From Lachnospiraceae bacterium (GTDB taxonomy: Bacteria > Bacillota_A > Clostridia > Lachnospirales > Lachnospiraceae), in the NCBI GenBank assembly GCA_031262285.1, contig JAISHZ010000024.1, positions 1 through 8,771 of the forward strand: 8,771 nt of DNA. Direction: 5' to 3'. Each line of letters opens with the position of its first letter. Positions within the stretch are counted from its first letter, which is position 1. The notes under the pieces are model-generated. The model was not told the origin of the DNA and ran no database searches. It saw nothing but the letters and a program-made list of their open reading frames with translations. Shown in pieces: positions 1-8,113 of this stretch. The translations under genes and the position numbers were made by a program.

Positions 1-3000
1 ACTCCGCACATCGGGCATGTCGAATCGCGCTCATTTAAAGATATGATTCCGCGCTACCGTACCATGAAAGGATATCAAGTTCCCCGAAAAGCCGGATGGG
101 ACACGCATGGACTTCCCGTAGAATTGGAAGTGGAAAAGCAATTGGGGCTTGATGGCAAAGAACAAATTGAAGCATATGGGCTAGACCCATTTATCCGGAA
201 ATGCAAAGAAAATGTGTGGAAATATAAAGGAATGTGGGAGGACTTTTCCGGTGCGGTTGGATTTTGGGCAGATGTGGATCACCCTTACGTCACCTATGAT
301 GATGAGTATATTGAGTCCGAATGGTGGGCGCTTCATCAGATCTGGGAGAAAGGGCTTCTTTATAAAGGATTTAAAATCGTCCCTTATTGTCCGCGCTGTG
401 GCACACCGCTATCCAACCACGAAGTAGCGCAAGGATATCAAGAAATCAAAGAAAAATCGGCGATCGTACGCTTTCGAGTAAAAGCCACAGCCGCTTCTGC
501 TAAAGGAACAAGCGAACAACCTGACGATACGTACATTTTGGCATGGACGACGACTCCTTGGACACTGCCTTCGAATGTAGCGTTGTGTGTGAATCCCCAA
601 GTAGAGTATGCAAAAGTAAAAGCGGGAGACGGGTATACGTACTATCTCGCGAAAGAATTGTTGGACAGTGTGCTGGGAAGATTTCGAACCGAGGATTCAC
701 CCGGTTATGAGATAGTAGAAACGCTGACCGGCAAAGAAATGGAGGGGATGGAATATGAACCTCTCATGGACTGTGCGGTCGAGATTTACCAAAAGCAAAA
801 CAAAAAAGCGTTTTATGTAGTTTGCGCAGAATATGTCACCGTGACGGATGGGACCGGAGTGGTGCATATCGCTCCGGCATTCGGAGAAGACGACGCACAG
901 ACAGCGCGACTCTATGATTTGCCATTTGCGCAATTGGTCGATACCTCGGGGCTGATGACCAAAGAAACACCGTATGAAGGCGTTTTTTGTAAAAAAGCAG
1001 ATCCGCTCATTTTGCGTGATTTACAGCAAAATGGATTCCTCTTTGACGCACCGCCCTTCGAACACAGCTATCCGCATTGTTGGCGATGTGATACCCCGCT
1101 GATTTATTATGCAAGAGACAGTTGGTTTATCCGTATGAGCGCGGTCAAAGAGGAAATGATCGCGAATAACCATACGATTAATTGGGTTCCGGAATCGATG
1201 GGCAAAGGTCGTTTCGGCGACTGGTTGGAAAATATTCAAGATTGGAGTATCTCTCGCAACCGTTATTGGGGAACCCCTCTCAATATCTGGATCTGTGATT
1301 GTGGTCATCAACACGCTGTCGAAAGCCGCGCCGAGTTGATCGCTATGAGCGGGGAGGAAGCAGCCAAGACGGTAGAATTGCACCGTCCCTATATCGATGA
1401 GATCACCTTGCAGTGCCCAATTTGCGCAGGACGTATGAAAAGAGTACCGGAAGTCATCGACTGTTGGTTTGACTCCGGAGCGATGCCTTTCGCACAACAC
1501 CATTATCCCTTTGAAAATCAAGACTTATTTGAAAAACAATTTCCCGCACAGTTTATTTCGGAAGCGGTCGATCAAACCAGAGGGTGGTTTTATACCCTAT
1601 TGGCAGAATCGACATTGTTGTTTGGCAAATCCAGTTTTGAAAATGTCATCGTACTTGGGCACGTCCTAGATGAAAATGGACAAAAAATGTCCAAGTCCAA
1701 GGGGAACGCGGTTGACCCGATGGAAGCGTTGGAGACCTATGGCGCAGATGCGATTCGATGGTATTATTACGCAAGCTGTGCACCGTGGCTGCCGAAACGC
1801 TTTTCCGGCAAAATCGTCACAGAAGGACAGCGTAAATTTATGGGTACGCTATGGAACACCTACGCCTTTTTGGTGTTGTATGCCAATATAGATGGATTTG
1901 ACGCAACCAAGTATTCCTTGTCGTACGAGCAATTACCTGTGATGGATCGTTGGCTCTTATCCAGACTTCATTCTGTGATCGCATTGACTGACCGGAGTTT
2001 GGAGGCATATGCGATTCCCGAAGCCACCAGAGCGTTATCGGATTTTGTGGATGAAATGAGCAATTGGTATGTCAGAAGAAGCAGAGAACGGTTCTGGGCC
2101 AAAGGGATGGAACAAGACAAGATCAACGCATACATGACCTTATATATTGCTCTGGTAGAAGTGTGCAAACTGGCTGCGCCGATGATTCCTTTTATGACAG
2201 AAGCAATCTACCAAAATCTTGTGCGATCCATTGATGCGAACGCGCCGGAAAGCATACATTTGTGTGATTACCCGGTTTCCGACGACAAGATGATCGACGA
2301 AGTATTGGAAATGAATATGCGCAATGTCTTAGAGACTGTCGTTATGGGAAGAGCTTGCAGAAACAATGCAGCGCTCAAAAACAGGCAACCGCTTGCTTTG
2401 ATGATTGTGAAAGCGGATTTTGCGGTTGATGAGTTTTATCAAGCGATTATACGGGAAGAATTAAATATCAAGGAACTTCTTTTTACGCAAGACGTACGAG
2501 CGTTTACGACATATCAATTCAAACCACAACTACGCACCGTCGGACCTAAGTACGGAAAGCTTCTAGGCGGTATCCAAAAGGCATTGTCGCTTTTAGATGG
2601 CAATCAAGCGATGGACGAATTGGAGGCCAATGGGAGACTATGCTTTTCGGTGGAAAATGACGAAATAGAGTTGACCAAAGAAGATTTGTTGATCACAATG
2701 CAGCAAAAAGAAGGCTATATTTCCGAAGAAAGCAACCGGCTCACGGTGGTGCTTGACGCGAATCTGACAGACGATTTGATAGAAGAAGGGTATGTGTATG
2801 AGATGATCAGTAAGATTCAAACCATGCGCAAAGACGCGGATTTTGAAGTGACGGATCATATCAGAATCTCTGTCGTCGGCAATGACAAACTGATCGAGAC
2901 GCTTGCACGGAATCGGGAATTGATCAGCGGTAAGGTATTGGCAGATGAGGTATTTTGTAATAGGCATTTCGCTGTGTCAAAAGAATGGAATATCAATGGG

Positions 3001-3048
3001 GAAATGGTGACTATCACACTGGAACGAATCGCAAATGGCACACAGTAG
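1..3048 (+). CDS. ileS: Isoleucyl-tRNA synthetase, clade 2 (long, IleS2-like) type, 5'-truncated by window edge
   Basis: This cytoplasmic enzyme attaches isoleucine to tRNA-Ile using ATP and edits mischarged valine. The reading frame is open from base 1; 1015 residues are visible and roughly 35-40 N-terminal residues are missing (family comparison). Visible in order: the class I HIGH motif at residues 3-6, the core motif GWDTHGLPVE at 32-41, a CxxC pair at 130/133, the CP1 editing domain with TTTPWTLPSN at 183-192 and GTGVVHIAPAFGEDD at 284-298, further cysteine pairs at 360/363, 432/434 and 472/475 (probable zinc sites), KMSKS at 562-566, then the helical anticodon-binding domain. The long C-terminal region, ending VTITLERIANGTQ, and the internal cysteines match the long archaeal/eukaryal-like bacterial clade, not the short clade with a C-terminal zinc finger. 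The start and any upstream T-box leader lie outside the window. No frameshift or internal stop is present. glgP follows after 17 bases. Confidence 0.97.
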   Translation, partial: TPHIGHVESRSFKDMIPRYRTMKGYQVPRKAGWDTHGLPVELEVEKQLGLDGKEQIEAYGLDPFIRKCKENVWKYKGMWEDFSGAVGFWADVDHPYVTYDDEYIESEWWALHQIWEKGLLYKGFKIVPYCPRCGTPLSNHEVAQGYQEIKEKSAIVRFRVKATAASAKGTSEQPDDTYILAWTTTPWTLPSNVALCVNPQVEYAKVKAGDGYTYYLAKELLDSVLGRFRTEDSPGYEIVETLTGKEMEGMEYEPLMDCAVEIYQKQNKKAFYVVCAEYVTVTDGTGVVHIAPAFGEDDAQTARLYDLPFAQLVDTSGLMTKETPYEGVFCKKADPLILRDLQQNGFLFDAPPFEHSYPHCWRCDTPLIYYARDSWFIRMSAVKEEMIANNHTINWVPESMGKGRFGDWLENIQDWSISRNRYWGTPLNIWICDCGHQHAVESRAELIAMSGEEAAKTVELHRPYIDEITLQCPICAGRMKRVPEVIDCWFDSGAMPFAQHHYPFENQDLFEKQFPAQFISEAVDQTRGWFYTLLAESTLLFGKSSFENVIVLGHVLDENGQKMSKSKGNAVDPMEALETYGADAIRWYYYASCAPWLPKRFSGKIVTEGQRKFMGTLWNTYAFLVLYANIDGFDATKYSLSYEQLPVMDRWLLSRLHSVIALTDRSLEAYAIPEATRALSDFVDEMSNWYVRRSRERFWAKGMEQDKINAYMTLYIALVEVCKLAAPMIPFMTEAIYQNLVRSIDANAPESIHLCDYPVSDDKMIDEVLEMNMRNVLETVVMGRACRNNAALKNRQPLALMIVKADFAVDEFYQAIIREELNIKELLFTQDVRAFTTYQFKPQLRTVGPKYGKLLGGIQKALSLLDGNQAMDELEANGRLCFSVENDEIELTKEDLLITMQQKEGYISEESNRLTVVLDANLTDDLIEEGYVYEMISKIQTMRKDADFEVTDHIRISVVGNDKLIETLARNRELISGKVLADEVFCNRHFAVSKEWNINGEMVTITLERIANGTQ

Positions 3049-3050
3049 AA

Positions 3051-3058
3051 AAAGGAGG
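3051..3058 (+). promoter_or_regulatory. Strong ribosome binding site for glgP, favouring a TTG start
   Basis: AAAGGAGG is a near-perfect Shine-Dalgarno sequence lying between the ileS stop (3046-3048) and glgP. It is 7 bases from the TTG at 3066 but 19 bases from the first downstream in-frame ATG at 3078. An in-frame ATG at 2985, inside ileS, lies upstream of the site. The spacing therefore selects TTG as the start. Confidence 0.85.
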
Positions 3059-3065
3059 TTCTGAT

Positions 3066-5621
3066 TTGAAAACGAATATGACTGGCGGCAAAACGGTGAC
3101 ATCCTCATCCAGTACCACAGCCGATGTGGCTAAAACGACACCCTATACCAAACGAGCAAAGTTTGACAAAGAATTATTCAAAAGAAGTGTTTTGTATAAT
3201 ATTAAGACGCTCTATCGCAAATCATTGGACGAAGCGACACCACAGCAGATCTTTCAAGCAGTGGCATATGCCATGAAAGATCAAGTGGTAGATAATTGGA
3301 TGGAAACGCAGAAAGCATATGAAAAAGCGGATGCGAAAACCGTTTATTATATGTCAATGGAATTCTTGATGGGACGAGCTCTGGGCAATATCATGATCAA
3401 TATGAAAGCTTATGAACCTGTCAAGGAAGCCATGGCGGAATTAAATCTGGATCTGAATATCATAGAGGATCAAGAACCGGATGCCGCTCTGGGTAATGGA
3501 GGATTGGGACGTCTGGCTGCCTGCTTTTTGGATTCTTTGGCGACTTTGGGGTATGCGGCGTATGGTTGCGGGATACGGTATCGGTATGGGATGTTCAAAC
3601 AAGAGATTCGTGACGGATACCAAGTCGAAGTACCGGATAATTGGTTGGTAGACGGCAATCCGTTTGAACTCCGCAGACCTGAATATGCGAAGACTGTGAA
3701 ATTTGGCGGCTATGTGACGGTACGCAATGACGAGACCGGTCGCAGCCACTTTTCGCAAGAAGGCTATCAATCCGTACAAGCAGTTCCTTATGATTTACCG
3801 ATTGTCGGTTATGGCAATGCCATCGTGAACACACTGCGTATCTGGGATGCCGCTCCGGCGGAGTGCTTTAAACTCGACTCCTTCGAAAAAGGCGATTATC
3901 AAAAAGCAGTGGAGCAGGAAAATCTTGCAAGAAATATTGTTGAAGTACTATACCCGAATGATAATCATTATGCGGGCAAAGAACTTCGACTCAAACAACA
4001 GTATTTCTTTATTTCCGCATCCGTGCAAGAAGCAGTTGAAAAATACATGAGAAAGCACGATGATATCCGCAAATTCCACGAAAAGGTGGTATTCCAACTA
4101 AACGACACGCATCCGAGCGTTGCGATTGCGGAGCTGATGCGCATATTAATGGATGAGTATGAATTGACATGGGACGACGCATGGGCGGTTACGACGCAAA
4201 CTTGTGCATATACCAATCACACGATTATGGCGGAGGCACTGGAAAAGTGGCCAATCGAGTTGTTTTCACGTTTACTACCCAGAATATACCAAATTATCGA
4301 AGAGATTAACAGGCGTTTCCTATTGGATGTTCACGCGAAATATGATTCCATGCAAGGCGTGAATGTGCAAGACAAAATCAAAAAAATGGCGATTATATAC
4401 AATGGTCAAGTGAAAATGGCGAATTTGGCGATTGTCGCCGGGTTTTCGGTCAACGGAGTGGCAAGGCTTCATACTGAGATACTGGAAAAGCAAGAATTAA
4501 AAGATTTTTATGAATTGTTTCCGCAAAAATTCAATAATAAGACAAATGGAATTACACAAAGACGTTTTCTGGCGCATGGGAATCCGCTTCTGGCAGCATG
4601 GGTGACGAACCGAGTGGGCAGTGACTGGATCACCGATTTGCCCAAGATTGCACCGCTTCGCTTTGCTGCGGATGACAAGAGAGCGCAGCAGGAATTTATG
4701 AACATCAAATATCAAAATAAAGTGCGGTTGGCGCAATACATTATGGAGCATAATGGGATAGAAGTGAACCCTAGATCTATCTTTGATGTACAAGTAAAAC
4801 GGTTGCATGAATACAAGAGACAGCTTCTAAACATTTTGCACGTCATGCATTTGTACAACAAGATCAAAGAGAATCCCACCATGGACTTTTATCCACGCAC
4901 GTTTATCTTTGGGGCAAAAGCGGCAGCAGGGTATGTGAACGCGAAGCTGACGATCAAACTCATTACGTCAGTGGCAGATGTGATTAATCATGATGCTTCG
5001 ATTGACGGTAAGATTAAGGTAGTCTTTATTGAAAACTATAATGTATCCAATGCGGAGCTGATCTTTGCTGCAGCAGACGTCTCAGAGCAGATTTCCACCG
5101 CGAGCAAGGAAGCATCCGGAACGGGTAATATGAAGTTCATGCTCAATGGAGCTTTGACCTTGGGAACGATGGATGGTGCCAACGTAGAGATCGTGGAAGA
5201 AGTGGGAGCTGAGAATGCGTTTATTTTTGGGTTGTCCTCCGATGAAGTCATCCGATACGAAAACTACGGCGGATATTATCCGATGGACATTTTTAACAAC
5301 GATCAAGATGTTCGCAGGGTGTTGATGCAATTGATCAATGGGACATTTTCACCGCGTGATCCGGAAATGTTCCGCACACTATACAATTCACTGCTCAATA
5401 CACAAAGCACACAAAAAGCGGATATGTATTTCATCTTGAAGGATTTTCGTTCGTATGCCGAGGCACAATCGAAAGTGGAAGCGGCATACCGCAATGAGTC
5501 AGAGTGGGCAAAAAGCGCCATTTTGAACATTGCAGCGGTTGGGAAATTTTCTTCAGATCGTACGATCTTGGAATATGTAGAAGATATCTGGCATTTGGAT
5601 AAAGTGGTTCTTACAAGATAA
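3066..5621 (+). CDS. glgP: Glycogen/starch/alpha-glucan phosphorylase
   Basis: This PLP-dependent GT35 enzyme cleaves alpha-1,4-glucan ends with phosphate to give glucose-1-phosphate in the cytoplasm. With the TTG start it has 851 residues, slightly longer than usual bacterial relatives. Visible conserved blocks are YYMSMEFLMGRALG (94-107), ALGNGGLGRLAACFLDSLA (141-159), FQLNDTHPSVAIAELMR (343-359), YTNHT (382-386, H385 matching the muscle-enzyme active-site His377), NNKTNGITQRRFL (490-502), and VKRLHEYKRQLLN (577-589, with R579 and K584 in the phosphate/catalytic site). EASGTGNMKFMLNGAL (682-697) carries K690, the expected PLP Schiff-base lysine. All key residues are present, so it is probably active. 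Residues 1-33 form a Ser/Thr-rich, low-complexity leader; family homology begins near residue 34 (FDKELFK). The TTG start rests on the Shine-Dalgarno at 3051-3058; ATG at 3078 would only shorten the protein by four residues. No glg synthesis genes are visible nearby. Choice of glycogen, starch or maltodextrin as substrate cannot be settled. Confidence 0.96.
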   Translation: MKTNMTGGKTVTSSSSTTADVAKTTPYTKRAKFDKELFKRSVLYNIKTLYRKSLDEATPQQIFQAVAYAMKDQVVDNWMETQKAYEKADAKTVYYMSMEFLMGRALGNIMINMKAYEPVKEAMAELNLDLNIIEDQEPDAALGNGGLGRLAACFLDSLATLGYAAYGCGIRYRYGMFKQEIRDGYQVEVPDNWLVDGNPFELRRPEYAKTVKFGGYVTVRNDETGRSHFSQEGYQSVQAVPYDLPIVGYGNAIVNTLRIWDAAPAECFKLDSFEKGDYQKAVEQENLARNIVEVLYPNDNHYAGKELRLKQQYFFISASVQEAVEKYMRKHDDIRKFHEKVVFQLNDTHPSVAIAELMRILMDEYELTWDDAWAVTTQTCAYTNHTIMAEALEKWPIELFSRLLPRIYQIIEEINRRFLLDVHAKYDSMQGVNVQDKIKKMAIIYNGQVKMANLAIVAGFSVNGVARLHTEILEKQELKDFYELFPQKFNNKTNGITQRRFLAHGNPLLAAWVTNRVGSDWITDLPKIAPLRFAADDKRAQQEFMNIKYQNKVRLAQYIMEHNGIEVNPRSIFDVQVKRLHEYKRQLLNILHVMHLYNKIKENPTMDFYPRTFIFGAKAAAGYVNAKLTIKLITSVADVINHDASIDGKIKVVFIENYNVSNAELIFAAADVSEQISTASKEASGTGNMKFMLNGALTLGTMDGANVEIVEEVGAENAFIFGLSSDEVIRYENYGGYYPMDIFNNDQDVRRVLMQLINGTFSPRDPEMFRTLYNSLLNTQSTQKADMYFILKDFRSYAEAQSKVEAAYRNESEWAKSAILNIAAVGKFSSDRTILEYVEDIWHLDKVVLTR

Positions 5622-5624
5622 AGA

Positions 5625-5651
5625 AATGGCGGGGGTTAATCCCCCGCCATT
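5625..5651. terminator. Shared convergent hairpin terminator overlapping the permease 3' end
   Basis: This is an inverted repeat with an 11-bp perfect stem (arms AATGGCGGGGG at 5625-5635 and CCCCCGCCATT at 5641-5651) and a 5-base loop, TTAAT. On the minus strand the stem is followed by the U-rich run TCTTTATCTTG, a reasonable intrinsic terminator for the ABC operon. On the plus strand the tail ATTCGTTCT is weaker, but the stem starts 4 bases after the glgP stop, so it probably serves both directions. The permease stop codon is in the loop. Confidence 0.85.
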
Positions 5652-8113
5652 ATTCGTTCTATCCATTCTTGTGGTAATTCTCCGACTTTGACATACAGAG
5701 GGTATTCTACCGTTGGAGTGGCTTCTTGTGTTGCGATTGCCTGTAGTCTTGCGATTTCCTGTGCTGAATTGTCCTGCACGGCAGAGTCGGTTATTTCCGG
5801 TGTGGAAAGAAGCTCTGCTGTTTCCCGATCTAGGTAGGCGGTGCCGATCGATAAGTAGGAGAGCGGCGCACCGTTGATGGTACTATTATTTCCGAAATAG
5901 AGAAACTCTGAGAGTTTTGAAAGTTGTGCCGGATCCGTTATGAGGAGCTGATATTGCGGTGAAGCATTCCATACGGTGTCAGGACCCATTTGGATGGCTA
6001 TTTGACTCCATGTCGCAAATAGATCCTCCATGGTTTTATCCATGGATTCATAACCGCTTAATCCGTACCAAGAACCAATCGTGTCCAAAGACTGCTCATT
6101 GAGTAGATTGGGGAAGGATAGATTGACCGCTTGAATCCCCAAGTCTTCCCAATCAAATATCGCATCCGGGAACATAGTGCGTAGCAGTGATATCGTATTT
6201 TCATACACATTGTGTATTTCTAAGGAATTCTGTGTGTATAGTTCGTTAAAAAAACTAAAGTTGATATAACCGATGGATAACCCTGTACGCAATTCATTCG
6301 GTGTGTAATGTGCATCAAAATCTGCTTGATACGCGTCAAACAATGCTTGAATATCCTCGCGACGAGTGATTTGATAGGTGGTGTGACTAAAGTCAGCAAA
6401 CTCAACGACTTTTGGTGGATCTATCTGGTTTTCAGAGAGACGGAAGAAGTGATAGCGGAATTCCGGGCTATCCAAAATTGGCCAGAAGGCTTCAAAATCC
6501 ATTTCATTCAAAGAATAATGTCTATACATATGGAGTCCATTGTCTAATGTGATTTTCACTTCGACAGGAAAAGTAGTCGGTCTTACTTCTGAAGGAATCG
6601 GATACATATACAAAATATCACTTTGGTTCGTTAAATTCTGTGAACGTGAATTCTGAACCAATGTAACCAAAGCTTGGTGGATGGAGTCGATATTCGTGTA
6701 ATTCATGTTTCCATAGCGAAAGTCAGACGCATCCAATTCAGAGGTGGGTTGATAGGAAGGGACCCCATTTTGAAGGATCGTATCGCTGGGTTGACGAATG
6801 AATTCTCCGTATGAACTGACATAATATCGGTAAGTGTTATCATGGTAATTGCTAAAATAAAAAGTAGCGCTCTGAATATCGTTTTTGTCAGGGATCCATC
6901 GATTGTATCCGAACCATCCGCCCACGATACACAAAAAGAAAATCAATGTCGCGCCACAGCAAATCAACATCTGCACTTTGTGACGCAAAAAAGAACGAAA
7001 GCTCATGTCGAAGATCATATTGGATATCCCAAAACTAAGAATAGCGCCCAACAGACAACCAAAGATGGTTAAGCCTAATGCACCGGTATCAATATGCAGA
7101 AAGATCATACGGAAGAAAAAAGCACCCGCCAGTCCCATAATGAAAGTAATCGGTATGCGCAAAAATCGTTGTATCCATTTATTTTCAATCCCCATACCGG
7201 CTAGCTCACTTGCTCTCTTACAATACAATTTCCATGCAAGAAAGAGATGGAGCGCCATCAAAGTGCTACTACCCAGATAGAGTCCCCACAGTTGACTTTT
7301 CCATGCAGGATCAGAAACAAACTCTATGAGAAATCGAAGGACGCTGAAAAAGGGAGCAGTCCATATCAAGGCATCTGCAGGGATCGAGAACGTGATAAAG
7401 GTAGATAAATACTCGAGAAACAAAAACTGCAGTAAGGCATATGTGATCATCGTTCCCAGACCAAAGACCATCATTGCGAAGAAAGTATTTAGTAGATTGC
7501 CGGAAATCATCACACATAGTAGAGCAAAATGGTAGATGATGAGGAAGATCATCAGTGTGACCAAAATACCTTTCCCGACGCTTTGAAGAATCGCTGCGGA
7601 AAACCCTCCGATAGAAGTAAAAGTCAATACAAGCACCAATAACGAGCAAAGAAGGAGAGGCACCAGCCAGATCACCAGTCCATTTCCATACACCACAAAG
7701 AAAAATCGGCTGCGTTTCACGGGTAGAGAATGAAAGCGATCGGATTCCTTTCTCGATTGTAGATAATGAAATCCGGATACTGCTCCAAGGATCGCCATGA
7801 AGATAGCGACAGATCCAATGAAAGCGAAATAATCCGCTTGAAAATAAGAAAGGAAATAGTCCTTGATCTTCCAATCGAGATTTGCAGAGATCGATTGATT
7901 ATGAAAGAACTGGGTTTGCGCCACCAAAAAGGGTACAATCACGAACAGGATATTGATCAAAGCCGATATCGCCAGAAACCATATTCGCCGCTTGAAATCA
8001 TAACAGCAAATCCGAAACCAACTTACGATTTGCGGGGTTTGAATGTGATTTGCGGCATCAGTGGTTGTTTTCTGTGTCTGCTTCTTAGGAAAGAAAGAAT
8101 TTTTTGAAGTCAT
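5636..8113 (-). CDS. ABC-2 type transporter permease with large extracytoplasmic C-terminal domain
   Basis: This is the 825-residue membrane subunit of an ABC transporter. Hydrophobic segments by eye lie near residues 44-65, 95-116, 138-165, 181-203, 207-232, 273-297, 318-338, 344-366 and 380-402. Basic loops follow the second (SRKESDRFHSLPVKRSR), sixth (KLYCKR, then QRFLR) and eighth (SFRSFLRHKV) segments. The positive-inside rule then puts the N-terminus inside and the region from about 404 to 825 outside. That 420-residue region is acidic and soluble-looking; all nine cysteines are upstream (the last is C395). The FHSLPVKR segment resembles YtrC-like permeases of Bacillota, and the C-terminal part resembles what I recall as DUF6449 (not verified). 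The ATG at 8113 is supported by GGAGGTG 7 bases upstream, inside the ATPase gene, which this gene overlaps by 29 bases. The last four codons (M-A-G-D) lie in the terminator stem. The transported substrate is unknown. Confidence 0.88.
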   Translation of the reverse strand: MTSKNSFFPKKQTQKTTTDAANHIQTPQIVSWFRICCYDFKRRIWFLAISALINILFVIVPFLVAQTQFFHNQSISANLDWKIKDYFLSYFQADYFAFIGSVAIFMAILGAVSGFHYLQSRKESDRFHSLPVKRSRFFFVVYGNGLVIWLVPLLLCSLLVLVLTFTSIGGFSAAILQSVGKGILVTLMIFLIIYHFALLCVMISGNLLNTFFAMMVFGLGTMITYALLQFLFLEYLSTFITFSIPADALIWTAPFFSVLRFLIEFVSDPAWKSQLWGLYLGSSTLMALHLFLAWKLYCKRASELAGMGIENKWIQRFLRIPITFIMGLAGAFFFRMIFLHIDTGALGLTIFGCLLGAILSFGISNMIFDMSFRSFLRHKVQMLICCGATLIFFLCIVGGWFGYNRWIPDKNDIQSATFYFSNYHDNTYRYYVSSYGEFIRQPSDTILQNGVPSYQPTSELDASDFRYGNMNYTNIDSIHQALVTLVQNSRSQNLTNQSDILYMYPIPSEVRPTTFPVEVKITLDNGLHMYRHYSLNEMDFEAFWPILDSPEFRYHFFRLSENQIDPPKVVEFADFSHTTYQITRREDIQALFDAYQADFDAHYTPNELRTGLSIGYINFSFFNELYTQNSLEIHNVYENTISLLRTMFPDAIFDWEDLGIQAVNLSFPNLLNEQSLDTIGSWYGLSGYESMDKTMEDLFATWSQIAIQMGPDTVWNASPQYQLLITDPAQLSKLSEFLYFGNNSTINGAPLSYLSIGTAYLDRETAELLSTPEITDSAVQDNSAQEIARLQAIATQEATPTVEYPLYVKVGELPQEWIERIMAGD

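Noticed and set aside
71..441. Repeated short string AGGATATCAAG at about 69 and 431
   Set aside because: Both copies encode G-Y-Q at unrelated positions of ileS. A repeat of this length in coding sequence is consistent with codon choice and chance.
1021..1521. A 166-codon open frame on the minus strand inside ileS
   Set aside because: It lies fully antisense to strongly conserved ileS motifs, has no recognisable family features, and is best explained as a by-product of ileS codon use.
2938..2963. Possible promoter for glgP at the end of ileS (TTGGCA followed by TGTAAT or TAATAG)
   Set aside because: The spacing between the candidate boxes is only about 12-14 bases instead of about 17, and the boxes are imperfect and lie in coding sequence.
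2985..3065. Upstream ATG at 2985 as the start of glgP
   Set aside because: It would overlap ileS by 64 bases and add 27 residues unlike the family, with the strong Shine-Dalgarno then lying inside the gene. TTG at 3066 fits the ribosome site better.
3441..3779. A 112-codon minus-strand open frame within glgP
   Set aside because: It is antisense to a highly conserved phosphorylase region (including ALGNGGLGRL) and has no features of its own.
7311..7874. A 187-codon open frame on the minus strand, out of frame within the permease gene
   Set aside because: It shares DNA with the permease membrane segments in another frame. The permease frame has clear transmembrane and family features over the same bases, so this is a frame shadow.
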